64,000 nucleotides of DNA, from positions 806,001 through 870,000 of the forward strand of contig NZ_CP096276.1 in the NCBI RefSeq assembly GCF_024662235.1, in the 5' to 3' direction. The stretch comes from Pimelobacter simplex (GTDB taxonomy: Bacteria > Actinomycetota > Actinomycetes > Propionibacteriales > Nocardioidaceae). A model generated the notes under the pieces. It was given only the letters and a program-made list of their open reading frames with translations. It did not search any database and was not told where the DNA came from. Below are positions 28,401 through 35,691 of this stretch, piece after piece. Position 1 is the stretch's first letter. Each line of letters opens with the position of its first letter. The position numbers and the translations under genes were made by a program.

Positions 28401-31400
28401 TCGATAACTCCGCCACCGCCGGCGGTACGCCGCCGCACGGGCCGCCCGTCACCTCCGAGCCGAGCCGGGCCCGGCTCACCGAGGCGCCCGCGCCGCGGCT
28501 CAGCATCGACAAGCGCGCCGACCGCCAGGTGGTCACCCGGGCGGGTGAGGTCATCGCCTACTCCTTCGTGGTCACCAACACCGGCAACGTGAGCCTGCGC
28601 GAGATCACCGTCGCCGACACCGGGCACAGCGGCAGCGGCGAGCTGTCGGCCGTGGTGTGCCCGGCCGAGCCGGCTGTGCTCATCCCGGGCGCGTCCACGA
28701 CCTGCACCGCGACCTATGCGGTCACCCAGGCCGACATCGACGCCCAGGCGCCGCTGACCAACGCCGCTACCGCCGGCGGCACGCCGCCGCAGGGCGACTC
28801 GATCACGTCCCTGCCCGACCAGGTCGAGGTCGACGTGGTCCAGGACCCGGCGCTCACCCTCACCAAGTCGGTCAGCCCCGACGACACGCTGCGGGCGGGC
28901 GAGACGCTGACCTACACCTTCGTGGTCACCAACTCCGGCAACACCACCCTTCACGACGTCGACGTCACCGAGACCCAGTTCACCGGGGCGGGCCGGCTCA
29001 GCGAGATCACCTGCCCGACGAGCACCCTGGTGCCCACCGAGCAGATGACCTGCACGGCCAGCTACGTCGTGGAGCAGGCCGACGTCGACGCCGGGCGGGT
29101 CTACAACGCGGCCAACGCTTGGGGCCGTGATCCCCAGGGCGGCGAGCACGGCTCTGGGCCGGCGGAGGCCGCCGTACCCCAGGCGCCGGCGCCGCGGCTG
29201 AGCCTGGTCAAGTCCGCCGACCGGGACGGGATCACCGCCGCCGGCCAGTCGATCACCTACACCTTCGCGCTCACCAACACCGGCAACGTCACCATCGCCG
29301 ACTGGCACGTCGACGAGGTCTCCTTCGACGGCTCGGGCACGATGGGCGCGCTCACCTGCCGTCCGGCCGGAGGGCCGCCGGGCGAGCCGGGGCCGCGCCT
29401 CGCGCCGGGCGAGACGGTGCTCTGTACGGCGACCTACGTGACGACCCAGGCCGACGTCGACCGCGGCGGCCGGCTGACCAACACTGCGGTCGCGGGTGGC
29501 ACGGCGCCCGGCGGAGCGAGCGTCGCCTCCGACCGCGACAGCGTCTCCGTTCCGGTGACGCCGAGCTCCTCGATCGCGCTGACCAAGTCCGCCGACAAGG
29601 CCGAGCTGGTCGCGGGTGAGACCGTCACTTACTCCTTCGTGGTGGCCAACACCGGCACGGTGACCCTGCGCGAGATCGTCGTGCGCGACACCTCGTTCTC
29701 GGGGTCGGGCGCGCTCTCGGCCATCAGCTGCCCGGTGACCACGCTGGCGCCCGGTGCCCGGACGACGTGCACGGCGACCTACGAGGTCACCCAGGACGAC
29801 GTCGACGCCGGCACCCTCGACAACCGGGCCACCGCCGCCGCGACCCCACCGGGCGTCGACGAGCCCGTCGTGTCCGCTCCCTCGCAGGTCACGATCCCCG
29901 CCGGCCAGGCGCCGGCGCTCTCCCTCGACAAGTCGGTCGAACCGCGCCGCGACATCGTGGCCGGCACCCGGCTGACCTACTCCTTCCGGGTCACCAACAC
30001 CGGCAACGTGACGCTGCGCGAGGTCGCGGTCACCGAGGGTGACTTCTCCGGTACCGGCGCGCTGTCCGCGATCACCTGCCCGGCCCGGCCGCTGCGCCCG
30101 GGCGACGCGACCACGTGCACGGCGACCTACGAGGTCACCCAGGCCGACGTCGACGCCGGCTCGTTGACCAACACCGCGACCGCCGCTGCGACGCCGCCGC
30201 AGGGCGACCGGCTCACCTCGGCGCCCGACACCGAGGTCCTCCCGCTGCCGCCGGCGCCCGCGCTGAGCCTGGTGAAGTCCTCCGACGCGACGGACCTACG
30301 GGTCGGTCAGGTGGTCACCTACGCGTTCGCGGTCACCAACACCGGCACCGTGACCCTCACCGACGTCAGCGTCACCGAGGGCGCGTTCTCCGGGTCAGGC
30401 GCGTTGTCGCCGATCACCTGCCCGCCGGGCGCCCTCGCCCCCCAGGCGCAGATCACCTGCGTGGCGACCTACACCGTGACCCAGGACGACGTCGACGCCG
30501 GCGCGCTCACCAACACCGCAACGGCACACGGCACCCCGCCGACCGGCGACCCGATCGCCTCGCCGCCCTCGTCGGCGACGGTCCAGGCCCCCGGGACCGC
30601 CGCCCTCTCGCTGGTCAAGAAGGCCGACCGCACGGTCCTGCGGGCCGGCGAGACGGTGACCTACTCCTTCGAGGTGACCAACACTGGGACCGTACGACTG
30701 CGCGAGGTCGCCGTGACCGAGACAGCGTTCTCCGGGTCCGGCACGCTCTCCGCGATCACCTGCCCCGGCACCGCGCTCGCGCCCGGCGAGTCGATGACCT
30801 GCACGGCGACCTACGAGCCCACCCAGGCCGACGTCGACGCCGGCGCGCTCACCAATACCGCGACCGCGGGCGCGACGCCGCCGCGCGGGCCGGCGGTGAG
30901 CTCACCGCCCGCGCGCGTCGACGTACCGGTGACGCCGGCGCCGTCCCTGAGCCTGGTCAAGCGTGCCGACACCCGTACCGTCGGCGTCGGCGACCGGATC
31001 ACCTACTCCTTCGTGGTGACCAACACCGGCAACGTGACGCTGCGCCGGCTCGAGGTCCGCGAGGAGCGGTTCTCCGGCTCCGGCCGGCTCGGCACGGTGC
31101 GCTGTCCCGCGCTCGGCGCCGGGCTAGCGCCGGGCCAGCGGATCGTCTGCACGGCCGACTACCGGGTGACCGCGGCCGACGTCCGGGCCGGGGGCCTGCA
31201 CAACGTGGCCTCGGCCCAGGCCGTCGCCGACGGCACGCCCACGGTGATCGTCAGCGGACCCTCGGCCGTCGACCTGCCACCGGCGCCTGCCTCGACCCCT
31301 GCCCATGGCGGCGCTCTGCCGGCCACCGGGTCGCCGGTGGGCTGGCCGCTGCTCGCGCTCGGCGTCCTCCTGACCCTGCTCGGTGGGGCGGCGGTCCTCG

Positions 31401-31420
31401 TCGGCCGGCGCTTCTGCTGA
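25499..31420 (+). CDS. Giant LPATG surface protein with 13 DUF11/DUF7507-like Ig repeats
   Basis: 1973 residues. Signal peptide 1-38 (ending VAA). A propeller-like region runs from about 40 to 290 with blades such as MAFDAQGNLYLS. A SpaA-like domain occupies about 290-413. Thirteen Ig-like repeats of about 115 residues span about 415-1920, each with a (D/V/T)K start, YSF.VTNTGN, ITCP and CTATY.VTQADVDAG. The end is LPATG near 1940, a hydrophobic helix and VGRRFC. Such proteins form long stalks displaying an N-terminal head. ATG 25499 follows GGGGGGA. No sortase gene is adjacent, so it may use the class C enzyme across the AraC gene or a housekeeping sortase elsewhere. The final Cys is unusual. 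Confidence 0.87.
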   Translation: MSMSGVLVLRRLLLLLTCLPLLLAGLVALSVTSAPRAVAAPALDCSQVYGLQIPHPYTIWRVDTMTGTQTSVGRMNWSNQTYAFNAMGISGDGGAIYSVLATTNPNDGDQRYVATYTRATDTYRLTRVANALAYSHGAFNAATGIYYYGGVDSSNVMSIYGYNPATNADLGLVARGPVPVGRNGDMAFDAQGNLYLSTGDTNGNNAVSVIKQDLPTARVGRPLALQATELARVQTTAGQPLVGLAFAGTGYLHVASRATIFQINPTTGAVVHSAPMVDANRLGDLASCAAPNTVEVAKDFPSGRKDPGDQVTLSVTGGGITRANTATTAGSADGVQPQVAGPVLALTGTRYTITETGAGTGLPDYRSRWTCVDQNAGDVVIASGTGTTGSFVMPDGGTDGVAALCTFANDAIRPALTIDKTADRTDLVAGETITYSFEVTNTGNAPLRDITVDETSFDGAGDLSTVTCPAGELAPTESTTCTATYVVQQADVDRGRITNAATASGTPTTGGDPVTSPPDEISVPQEPIPTLRLVKTADRAEAQRAGQTISYSFLVTNTGNVTLHSVRIDETAFNGSGTMSAVTCPAGPLAPRASVTCTATYRLTQTDVDAGEPLVNTATAAATTPGGEPAVSGESSATVRVPADPELDLEKIDRIDLGPDGVPTAGDVITYTFRVTNRGNVTVDQVAIDEQEFTGTGALSPIDCPSTGPLAPGEQLSCTATYALTQADIDAGQVDNTAVATGTDPSGDPVTSPPSTTGEPIENAPRLELVKTALPVAASRAGEVVSYQFKITNTGNVTVHDVGVDEQAFSGLGARPDVYCPPAAASLRPGASVTCFVRYTLTQADVDRGQDLTNTARASAADPHGDPVQSPPSEAVVDLADEPSITLVKSADTRSLAPVGKTVRYSFIVTNTGNLTLREIDVTEGTFTGAGPMSAISCPPVEALAPDASITCTATYVVQQADVDRGTLDNSATAGGTPPHGPPVTSEPSRARLTEAPAPRLSIDKRADRQVVTRAGEVIAYSFVVTNTGNVSLREITVADTGHSGSGELSAVVCPAEPAVLIPGASTTCTATYAVTQADIDAQAPLTNAATAGGTPPQGDSITSLPDQVEVDVVQDPALTLTKSVSPDDTLRAGETLTYTFVVTNSGNTTLHDVDVTETQFTGAGRLSEITCPTSTLVPTEQMTCTASYVVEQADVDAGRVYNAANAWGRDPQGGEHGSGPAEAAVPQAPAPRLSLVKSADRDGITAAGQSITYTFALTNTGNVTIADWHVDEVSFDGSGTMGALTCRPAGGPPGEPGPRLAPGETVLCTATYVTTQADVDRGGRLTNTAVAGGTAPGGASVASDRDSVSVPVTPSSSIALTKSADKAELVAGETVTYSFVVANTGTVTLREIVVRDTSFSGSGALSAISCPVTTLAPGARTTCTATYEVTQDDVDAGTLDNRATAAATPPGVDEPVVSAPSQVTIPAGQAPALSLDKSVEPRRDIVAGTRLTYSFRVTNTGNVTLREVAVTEGDFSGTGALSAITCPARPLRPGDATTCTATYEVTQADVDAGSLTNTATAAATPPQGDRLTSAPDTEVLPLPPAPALSLVKSSDATDLRVGQVVTYAFAVTNTGTVTLTDVSVTEGAFSGSGALSPITCPPGALAPQAQITCVATYTVTQDDVDAGALTNTATAHGTPPTGDPIASPPSSATVQAPGTAALSLVKKADRTVLRAGETVTYSFEVTNTGTVRLREVAVTETAFSGSGTLSAITCPGTALAPGESMTCTATYEPTQADVDAGALTNTATAGATPPRGPAVSSPPARVDVPVTPAPSLSLVKRADTRTVGVGDRITYSFVVTNTGNVTLRRLEVREERFSGSGRLGTVRCPALGAGLAPGQRIVCTADYRVTAADVRAGGLHNVASAQAVADGTPTVIVSGPSAVDLPPAPASTPAHGGALPATGSPVGWPLLALGVLLTLLGGAAVLVGRRFC
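26741..31270 (+). repeat. Thirteen tandem ~345-bp coding repeats
   Basis: Repeat units begin near 26741, 27086, 27434, 27794, 28148, 28496, 28850, 29195, 29569, 29916, 30259, 30602 and 30944. Period is 340-375 bp, with phrases such as ACCAACACCGGCAACGT recurring almost unchanged. Similarity is high enough for recombination or assembly collapse to change copy number. Confidence 0.85.
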
Positions 31421-31477
31421 GAGCAGAAGACTCCGCGAGCGCCCCGGACGGGCCGATCCGCCGACCTACGATGAGGC

Positions 31478-31801
31478 ATGGCCGAGGAGCAGAAGGCAGC
31501 GGAGCCGCTGTGGCGTGACGTGCTGGGACGACGACTGCGCGACCTGCGCCGCGAGCGCGGCGAGACGCTGACCGAGACCGCGCAGCGCGCAGGCATCTCG
31601 CCGCAGTACCTCTCCGAGATCGAGCGCGGCATCAAGGAGCCCAGCAGCGAGATGATCGCCGCAGTGGCCGGCGCGCTCGGGCTCACGCTCCTCGACCTCA
31701 CCGCGGCGATCACGGGGGACCTTTCCGTCGTCCGGTCCGGCGGCGGGCTCCACTCGGTGCCGGCCGGGACGTCGGCCTCGGTCCTGGCGCTCGCCGCCTA
31801 A
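31478..31801 (+). CDS. XRE-type HTH regulator, ClgR-like, beside clpP genes
   Basis: 107 residues with a Cro/C1-type helix-turn-helix: RRLRDLRRERGETLTETAQRAG, then ISPQYLSEIERGIKEPSSEM. The second stretch closely resembles ClgR/PopR regulators, which activate clp protease genes in actinobacteria. The stop overlaps by four bases the end of the convergent clpP-like gene, so it probably controls that operon from the opposite side. TACGAT ends five bases before the ATG and no Shine-Dalgarno sequence is present, consistent with a leaderless transcript. Confidence 0.82.
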   Translation: MAEEQKAAEPLWRDVLGRRLRDLRRERGETLTETAQRAGISPQYLSEIERGIKEPSSEMIAAVAGALGLTLLDLTAAITGDLSVVRSGGGLHSVPAGTSASVLALAA

Positions 31802-32406
31802 CCCGACAGCGCGAGGGGGTCGCGCTCCTCGATGACGTGGTCGAGCAGCCCGTAGTCGCGGGCCGCGGTCGCGGTGAACACCCGGTCGTGGTCGGTGTCC
31901 GCGCGCAGGGTGGCGGTGTCCTGGCCGGTGTGGCGCGACAGGATCCGCTCGATGTCGGCGCGCACCCGGACCACCTCGTCGGCCTGGAGGATGAGGTCGG
32001 GGATGGCGCCGCGGCCCTGCGCCGCGGGCTGGTGCAGCACGATCCGGGCGTGGGGAAGTGCGGCCCGCTTGCCGGGCGCGCCGGCCGCGAGGAGTACCGC
32101 ACCGACCGCGATCGCCTGACCCACGCAGGTCGTCGCGACCTGGGGGCGGATGTACTGCATCGTGTCGTGGACGGCGAGCATCGCGCTCGGGTCGCCGCCC
32201 TCGCAGTTGATGTAGAGCTGGATGTCGCGCTCGGGGTTGTCGGCCTCGAGGTAGAGCAGCTGGGCCACGAGGGTGTTTGCGACGCCGGCGTCGATCGCCG
32301 TGCCGACGTACACGACGCGTTCGGTGAGCAGGTGCGAGTAGACGTCCATCACCCGTTCGCCGCGCGGGTGCTGGGCGATGACGTTGGGGACCAGGTAGCT
32401 GTTCAC
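31798..32406 (-). CDS. ClpP-family subunit lacking the catalytic serine (ClpR-like)
   Basis: 202 residues of ClpP fold: VYVGTAIDAGVANTLVAQLLYLEA, LYINCEGG, and an LPHARIVLHQP segment with His125 and later Asp174. The nucleophile position, 25 residues before the His, is Ala100 (GQAIAVGA, codon GCG) where active ClpP has Ser in GQAASMGA. The oxyanion-loop SPGGS is also altered to CEGGD. It should therefore be catalytically dead, like ClpR subunits of cyanobacteria and plastids, and would act in a mixed barrel. GTG start overlaps the stop of the active paralogue by four bases (GTGA). Confidence 0.88.
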   Translation of the reverse strand: MNSYLVPNVIAQHPRGERVMDVYSHLLTERVVYVGTAIDAGVANTLVAQLLYLEADNPERDIQLYINCEGGDPSAMLAVHDTMQYIRPQVATTCVGQAIAVGAVLLAAGAPGKRAALPHARIVLHQPAAQGRGAIPDLILQADEVVRVRADIERILSRHTGQDTATLRADTDHDRVFTATAARDYGLLDHVIEERDPLALSG

Positions 32407-33032
32407 CGGGCGGCTCCCGTCGCGAAGGTGCCGAGCCCGACCGGGCGCCGGTGCGGTGGTACGACGGCGTCGAAGCTGGTCACGACCTCGTCGATGAAGC
32501 CGTAGTCGAGGGCCTGCTGGGCGGTGTACCAGCGGTCGTGCAGGGAGTCCTCGAAGATCCGGTCGAGCGGCTGCCCGGTGTCGGCGGCGATGAGGGCGAG
32601 GACCGTGTCGCGGGTGTGGCGCAGGTCCTGGGCCTGGAGCTCGATGTCGACCGCGGTACCGCCGATCCCGGCCGAGCCCTGGTGCATGAGCACCCGGGCA
32701 TGGGGCAGAGCGCGCCGTCGTCCCGGTTCGCCGGCGGAGAGCAGGAACTGCCCGGCACTGCACGCGATGCCCAGCGCCAGGGTCGAGACCGGACAGGGGA
32801 CCAGGCGCATCACGTCGCGGATGGCGAGCATGGCGGGCACCGATCCGCCGGGGGAGTGGATCCACAGCGCGATCTCCGCGGTGGGGTTCTCGGCCGCCAG
32901 CGCGATCACCTGGGTGGCCAGCAGCATGCCGTTGTCGTCGTCGAGTGCGCCGTCGAGGACCAGGACGCGTTGCTGGTACAGCTCGCGTCGCGCCCGGTCG
33001 TCGAAGAGGCGGGGGCCGTTGTCGTTGCTCAT
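32403..33032 (-). CDS. ATP-dependent Clp protease proteolytic subunit, intact triad
   Basis: 209 residues. The catalytic triad is complete and correctly spaced: Ser92 in GIACSAGQ, His117 in LMHQ, Asp166 in LHDRWY. SPGGS is intact at 60-64. The Ser environment is unusual (CSAG rather than ASMG), marking it as one of the extra actinobacterial ClpP types rather than the main ClpP1 or ClpP2. It heads a two-gene operon with the serine-less paralogue. It would need a Clp ATPase encoded elsewhere. ATG at 33032; a weak GGAGGGTGG lies upstream. Confidence 0.9.
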   Translation of the reverse strand: MSNDNGPRLFDDRARRELYQQRVLVLDGALDDDNGMLLATQVIALAAENPTAEIALWIHSPGGSVPAMLAIRDVMRLVPCPVSTLALGIACSAGQFLLSAGEPGRRRALPHARVLMHQGSAGIGGTAVDIELQAQDLRHTRDTVLALIAADTGQPLDRIFEDSLHDRWYTAQQALDYGFIDEVVTSFDAVVPPHRRPVGLGTFATGAAR

Positions 33033-33107
33033 GACGCCACCCTCCGCGGAGCCGACCGCCCGGACCAGGCGATTCCGCCCACAGCGGCGGCGCGCTGCTC
33101 ACAGCAG

Positions 33108-33160
33108 CGGGGCGGCGACTCACTGCGGCGGGGCGGCGACTCACTGCGGCGGGGCGGCGA
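33108..33160. repeat. 21-bp tandem repeat, about 2.6 copies
   Basis: Units start at 33108, 33129 and 33150 (CGGGGCGGCGACTCACTGCGG). The array covers the stop codon of the MFS gene (33141-33143) and repeats the in-frame stop just beyond it. A CTGCTCACAGCAG inverted repeat lies beside it at about 33094-33106. Likely replication slippage. Confidence 0.75.
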
Positions 33161-34310
33161 ACCGTCGCTCCCGGAGCCGCGTGGCGGCGGCGAGCGCGCC
33201 GAGCGCGAAGCCCGCTCCGAGCAGGCTGGACGCCACCCAGCCGCCCGCCGCATAGGCGGCGGCCGTGGTCGCGGCGCCGAGCGCCGAGCCGAGCGAGTAG
33301 AACACCATGTAGCCGCCGATGACGCTGCTGGACCGCCCCGGGTAGGCCTCGGTGAGCCGGTGCTGGTTGTCGACGTGGACCGCCTGCACGGCGTAGTCCA
33401 GGAGCACCACGCCGACGCCGAGCACCCACAACGACCACGGCGCCTGGGCGATCGCGAGCCAGGACCCGACCAGGACGACGAGCGCGGTGCGGACCGCGGT
33501 CGTGCTCGCGGTCGTGGTCCGGGCTCGGCCGGTCCGGGCCGCGCCCAGCGCGCCGGCCAGCCCGGCGAGGCCGAACAGCCCGACCTGCGCGGAGGTCAGG
33601 TGCCAGGGGTCCGCGGCGAGCGGCAGCGCCAGTCCGCTCCACAGCGTGCCGAACGCGGCGAACAGGAAGAACGCGACCAGTCCGCGCGCGACGAACAGTC
33701 GGTCGCGCAGGAGCCCGCCGAGCCCGCCGCGCACCCGCCCGGCCGACCTGTCCCGCGGGTCCGGCGGCAGTACGACGCGGGCGAGTCCGGCCAGTGCGAA
33801 CGTCGCGAGCGCCAGCGCGGCGTACACGCTGCGCCAGCCGGTCAGGTCGGCGAGGAGCCCGGCGAGCAGCCGTACCCCGAGGATGCCGAGCACGACGCCG
33901 CTGGTGACCAGCCCGATCGCGCGACCGCGCTCGGCGGCGGGCGCGAGGTCGGCGGCGTACGCCACCGCGATCTGCACGACCACGGCGAAGAGTCCTGTCG
34001 TCGCCAGTCCAGCGAGCACGAGGCCGGTCGAGCCGGCGAGGGCGACGATGGCGGTGCCGGTCCCGGTGAGCAGCAGGTGGCCGACCAGGAGCCGGCGCCG
34101 GTCGAGCAGGTCCCCGAGCGGGACCAGGACGACCAGACCGACGAGGTAGCCGAGCTGGCCGGCGGCGACCAGCCAGCCGAGGGTGCCGCCGCCGATCCCC
34201 AGGTCCGCGCCCATCGCGACCAGGACCGGCTGGGCGGCGTAGATCGTGGCCACCGCGACGGCTCCCACCGCGGCGAGCAGGAGGGTGCGGGTGCACGCGG
34301 GGGTGGTCAT
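33141..34310 (-). CDS. MFS transporter (drug efflux type)
   Basis: 389 residues with about 12 membrane segments. Motif A is recognisable between helices 2 and 3 (GLVVLVPLGDLLDRRRL). The pattern is that of proton-driven drug exporters. It shares an 86-base divergent control region with the HxlR regulator gene, and that region contains a long inverted repeat, so the pump is probably repressed by that regulator. Substrate unknown. The last codons lie in a 21-bp tandem repeat. Confidence 0.88.
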   Translation of the reverse strand: MTTPACTRTLLLAAVGAVAVATIYAAQPVLVAMGADLGIGGGTLGWLVAAGQLGYLVGLVVLVPLGDLLDRRRLLVGHLLLTGTGTAIVALAGSTGLVLAGLATTGLFAVVVQIAVAYAADLAPAAERGRAIGLVTSGVVLGILGVRLLAGLLADLTGWRSVYAALALATFALAGLARVVLPPDPRDRSAGRVRGGLGGLLRDRLFVARGLVAFFLFAAFGTLWSGLALPLAADPWHLTSAQVGLFGLAGLAGALGAARTGRARTTTASTTAVRTALVVLVGSWLAIAQAPWSLWVLGVGVVLLDYAVQAVHVDNQHRLTEAYPGRSSSVIGGYMVFYSLGSALGAATTAAAYAAGGWVASSLLGAGFALGALAAATRLRERRFAAPPQ

Positions 34311-34322
34311 CTGGCTCCTTGA

Positions 34323-34380
34323 GTTTCATATTGCAACTGTCTCGCTTCAGGCTAGGCGAGATATGGTTGCGATCTGAAAC
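34323..34380. promoter_or_regulatory. Nested inverted repeats between MFS and HxlR genes
   Basis: Outer arms GTTTCATATTGCAAC (34323-34337) and GTTGCGATCTGAAAC (34366-34380) are reverse complements at 13 of 15 positions. Inside them lies a second pair, TCTCGC (34340-34345) and GCGAGA (34356-34361). The arms sit symmetrically between the two divergent starts, the expected geometry for a dimeric HxlR operator covering both promoters. Confidence 0.7.
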
Positions 34381-34396
34381 CGAAGGGGTGGGCGAC

Positions 34397-34849
34397 GTGG
34401 CCGACAAGATCGACGGGATCGACTGGACCGACCCGGAGTGCCCGGTCGCGCGGACGCTCGACCTGGTGGGCGACCGGTGGAGCCTGCTCGTGGTGCGCGA
34501 CGCGATGGACGGGGCGCAGGCGTTCGGCGACTTCCAGCGCCGCACCGGCATCGCGCGCAACATCCTGTCCGACCGGCTGCGCAAGCTCACCGAGCGCGGC
34601 GTGCTCGAACGCCGGCCGGGGCCCACCGGCAAGCGCCCGGTCTATCTGCTCACGCCGGCCGGCCGCGACCTGTTCGCCGCGGTCGTCGCGCTGCGCCAGT
34701 GGGGGGAGCGGCACGCCTTCGCGGCGGGCGAGCCGCACTCGACGCTGGTCGACGCCGAGGGGCGTCCCTTGCCCGCACTGGTCCCGCTCGACGTGGGCGG
34801 TCAGCCGCTCGCGGCCGACGGGGCGCGCGTCGTACCGGCGGGGGCTTGA
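34397..34849 (+). CDS. HxlR family transcriptional regulator
   Basis: 150 residues with the HxlR winged-helix core: CPVARTLDLVGDRWSLLVVRD near residues 14-34, FGDFQRRTGIARNILSDRL near 43, and a wing with PVYLLTPAGRDL. The single Cys near residue 14 is at the position used as a redox or aldehyde sensor in some members. GTG 34397 is chosen because AAGGGGTGGG precedes it; GTG 34388 is an alternative. Divergent from the MFS pump with a shared inverted repeat. Confidence 0.88.
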   Translation: MADKIDGIDWTDPECPVARTLDLVGDRWSLLVVRDAMDGAQAFGDFQRRTGIARNILSDRLRKLTERGVLERRPGPTGKRPVYLLTPAGRDLFAAVVALRQWGERHAFAAGEPHSTLVDAEGRPLPALVPLDVGGQPLAADGARVVPAGA

Positions 34850-34850
34850 C

Positions 34851-34866
34851 TTCAGGTCCACCTGAA
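34851..34866. promoter_or_regulatory. 16-bp operator-like palindrome before the methyltransferase gene
   Basis: TTCAGGT-CC-ACCTGAA, with perfect 7-base arms, lies in the gap between the HxlR stop and the methyltransferase start and overlaps a TTGAC. It may be bound by a repressor or a MerR-type activator; no candidate binder is adjacent except the HxlR protein itself. Confidence 0.45.
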
Positions 34867-34883
34867 CCGGGAGCATGATTCCC

Positions 34884-35573
34884 ATGCACCGTCACCACCA
34901 CGACCACCAGCACGACGAGTCCCCCGAAGCCCTCCGCGAGGCGCTGAGCGCTGCCTTCTGGGACGAGCGGTACGGCGGCACGGACCGGGTCTGGAGCGGC
35001 CGGCCCAACCAGCGGCTGGTCGAGCAGGTCGCCGACCTCACGCCCGGTACGGCGCTCGACGTGGCCTGCGGCGAGGGCGGGGACGCCGTCTGGCTGGCCA
35101 AGCAGGGCTGGCAGGTGACCGCCGTCGACGTCTCCGAGGTCGCGCTGGCGAAGGTCGCCGCGCACGCCGAGGACGAGGGTGTCGGCGACCGGATCAAGAT
35201 CGGCTTCTACGACGCCCTGGGCGACCCGCGCCCGGCCGGACGGCACACCTTCGACCTGGTCACGGTGAGCTTCCTGCACGTCCCGCTCCCGGACTTCCCC
35301 GCGATCTACCGCGGCATCGCCGACGCGGTCGCGCCCGGCGGACGCCTGGTGGTCACCGCGCACCACCCCGAGGACGTCGCCACCGGCGCCCGGCACGACC
35401 ACGGTCCCGGCCTGATGTTCGAGCCGGACCGGGTGCTGGCCACGCTCGGCGCCGACGACCCGGACGGTCCGTGGGAGGTCGAGGTCGCCGCCACGCCGAC
35501 CCGCGAGCAGGCCACCGAGGACGGTCCGCTCGCCGTGCGCGACACCGTCGTCCGGCTGCGCCGGATCGGCTGA
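34884..35573 (+). CDS. Class I SAM-dependent methyltransferase with His-rich N-terminus
   Basis: 229 residues from the ATG at 34884 (232 from ATG 34875). The SAM-binding motif LDVACGEGGDAVWLA lies near 55-70, and VTAVDVSE and FDLVTVSFLHVPL follow. The fold is close to TehB/thiopurine-type methyltransferases that act on small molecules. Residues 2-9 are nearly all His (HRHHHDHQH when extended), suggesting metal binding. GGGAG lies 11 bases before 34884 but only two before 34875, which favours the later start. A palindrome overlaps the promoter region. Confidence 0.85.
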   Translation: MHRHHHDHQHDESPEALREALSAAFWDERYGGTDRVWSGRPNQRLVEQVADLTPGTALDVACGEGGDAVWLAKQGWQVTAVDVSEVALAKVAAHAEDEGVGDRIKIGFYDALGDPRPAGRHTFDLVTVSFLHVPLPDFPAIYRGIADAVAPGGRLVVTAHHPEDVATGARHDHGPGLMFEPDRVLATLGADDPDGPWEVEVAATPTREQATEDGPLAVRDTVVRLRRIG

Positions 35574-35580
35574 GCTTTGG

Positions 35581-35606
35581 GGAACCTTCTTACGCGCCCG
35601 CGCGTT
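35581..35606 (+). promoter_or_regulatory. Candidate ECF (SigE-type) promoter of the BI-1 family gene
   Basis: GGAACC at 35581-35586 and CGTT at 35603-35606 are separated by 16 bases. This fits the actinobacterial SigE/SigH-type consensus and has exactly the spacing seen in front of sigE at 62898-62923. A housekeeping-type TAGACT (35623-35628) lies a little further on, so two promoters are possible. Confidence 0.6.
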
Positions 35607-35691
35607 CCCCCGGTAACACGCCTAGACTGAAGGCGGAGGGGCAGCCATCGTGGCCGCCCAAGCAGACTCACGACAGCCTGCGGAGGAGACC

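Noticed and set aside
26741..31270. CRISPR array or mobile-element array
   Set aside because: The repeats are in frame, about 345 bp long, continuous and encode Ig-like domains with a signal peptide before and LPATG after.
31478..33032. Toxin-antitoxin pair (HTH regulator plus clpP-like genes)
   Set aside because: The HTH protein resembles ClgR/PopR activators and the others are ClpP-family proteins; no toxin fold is present.
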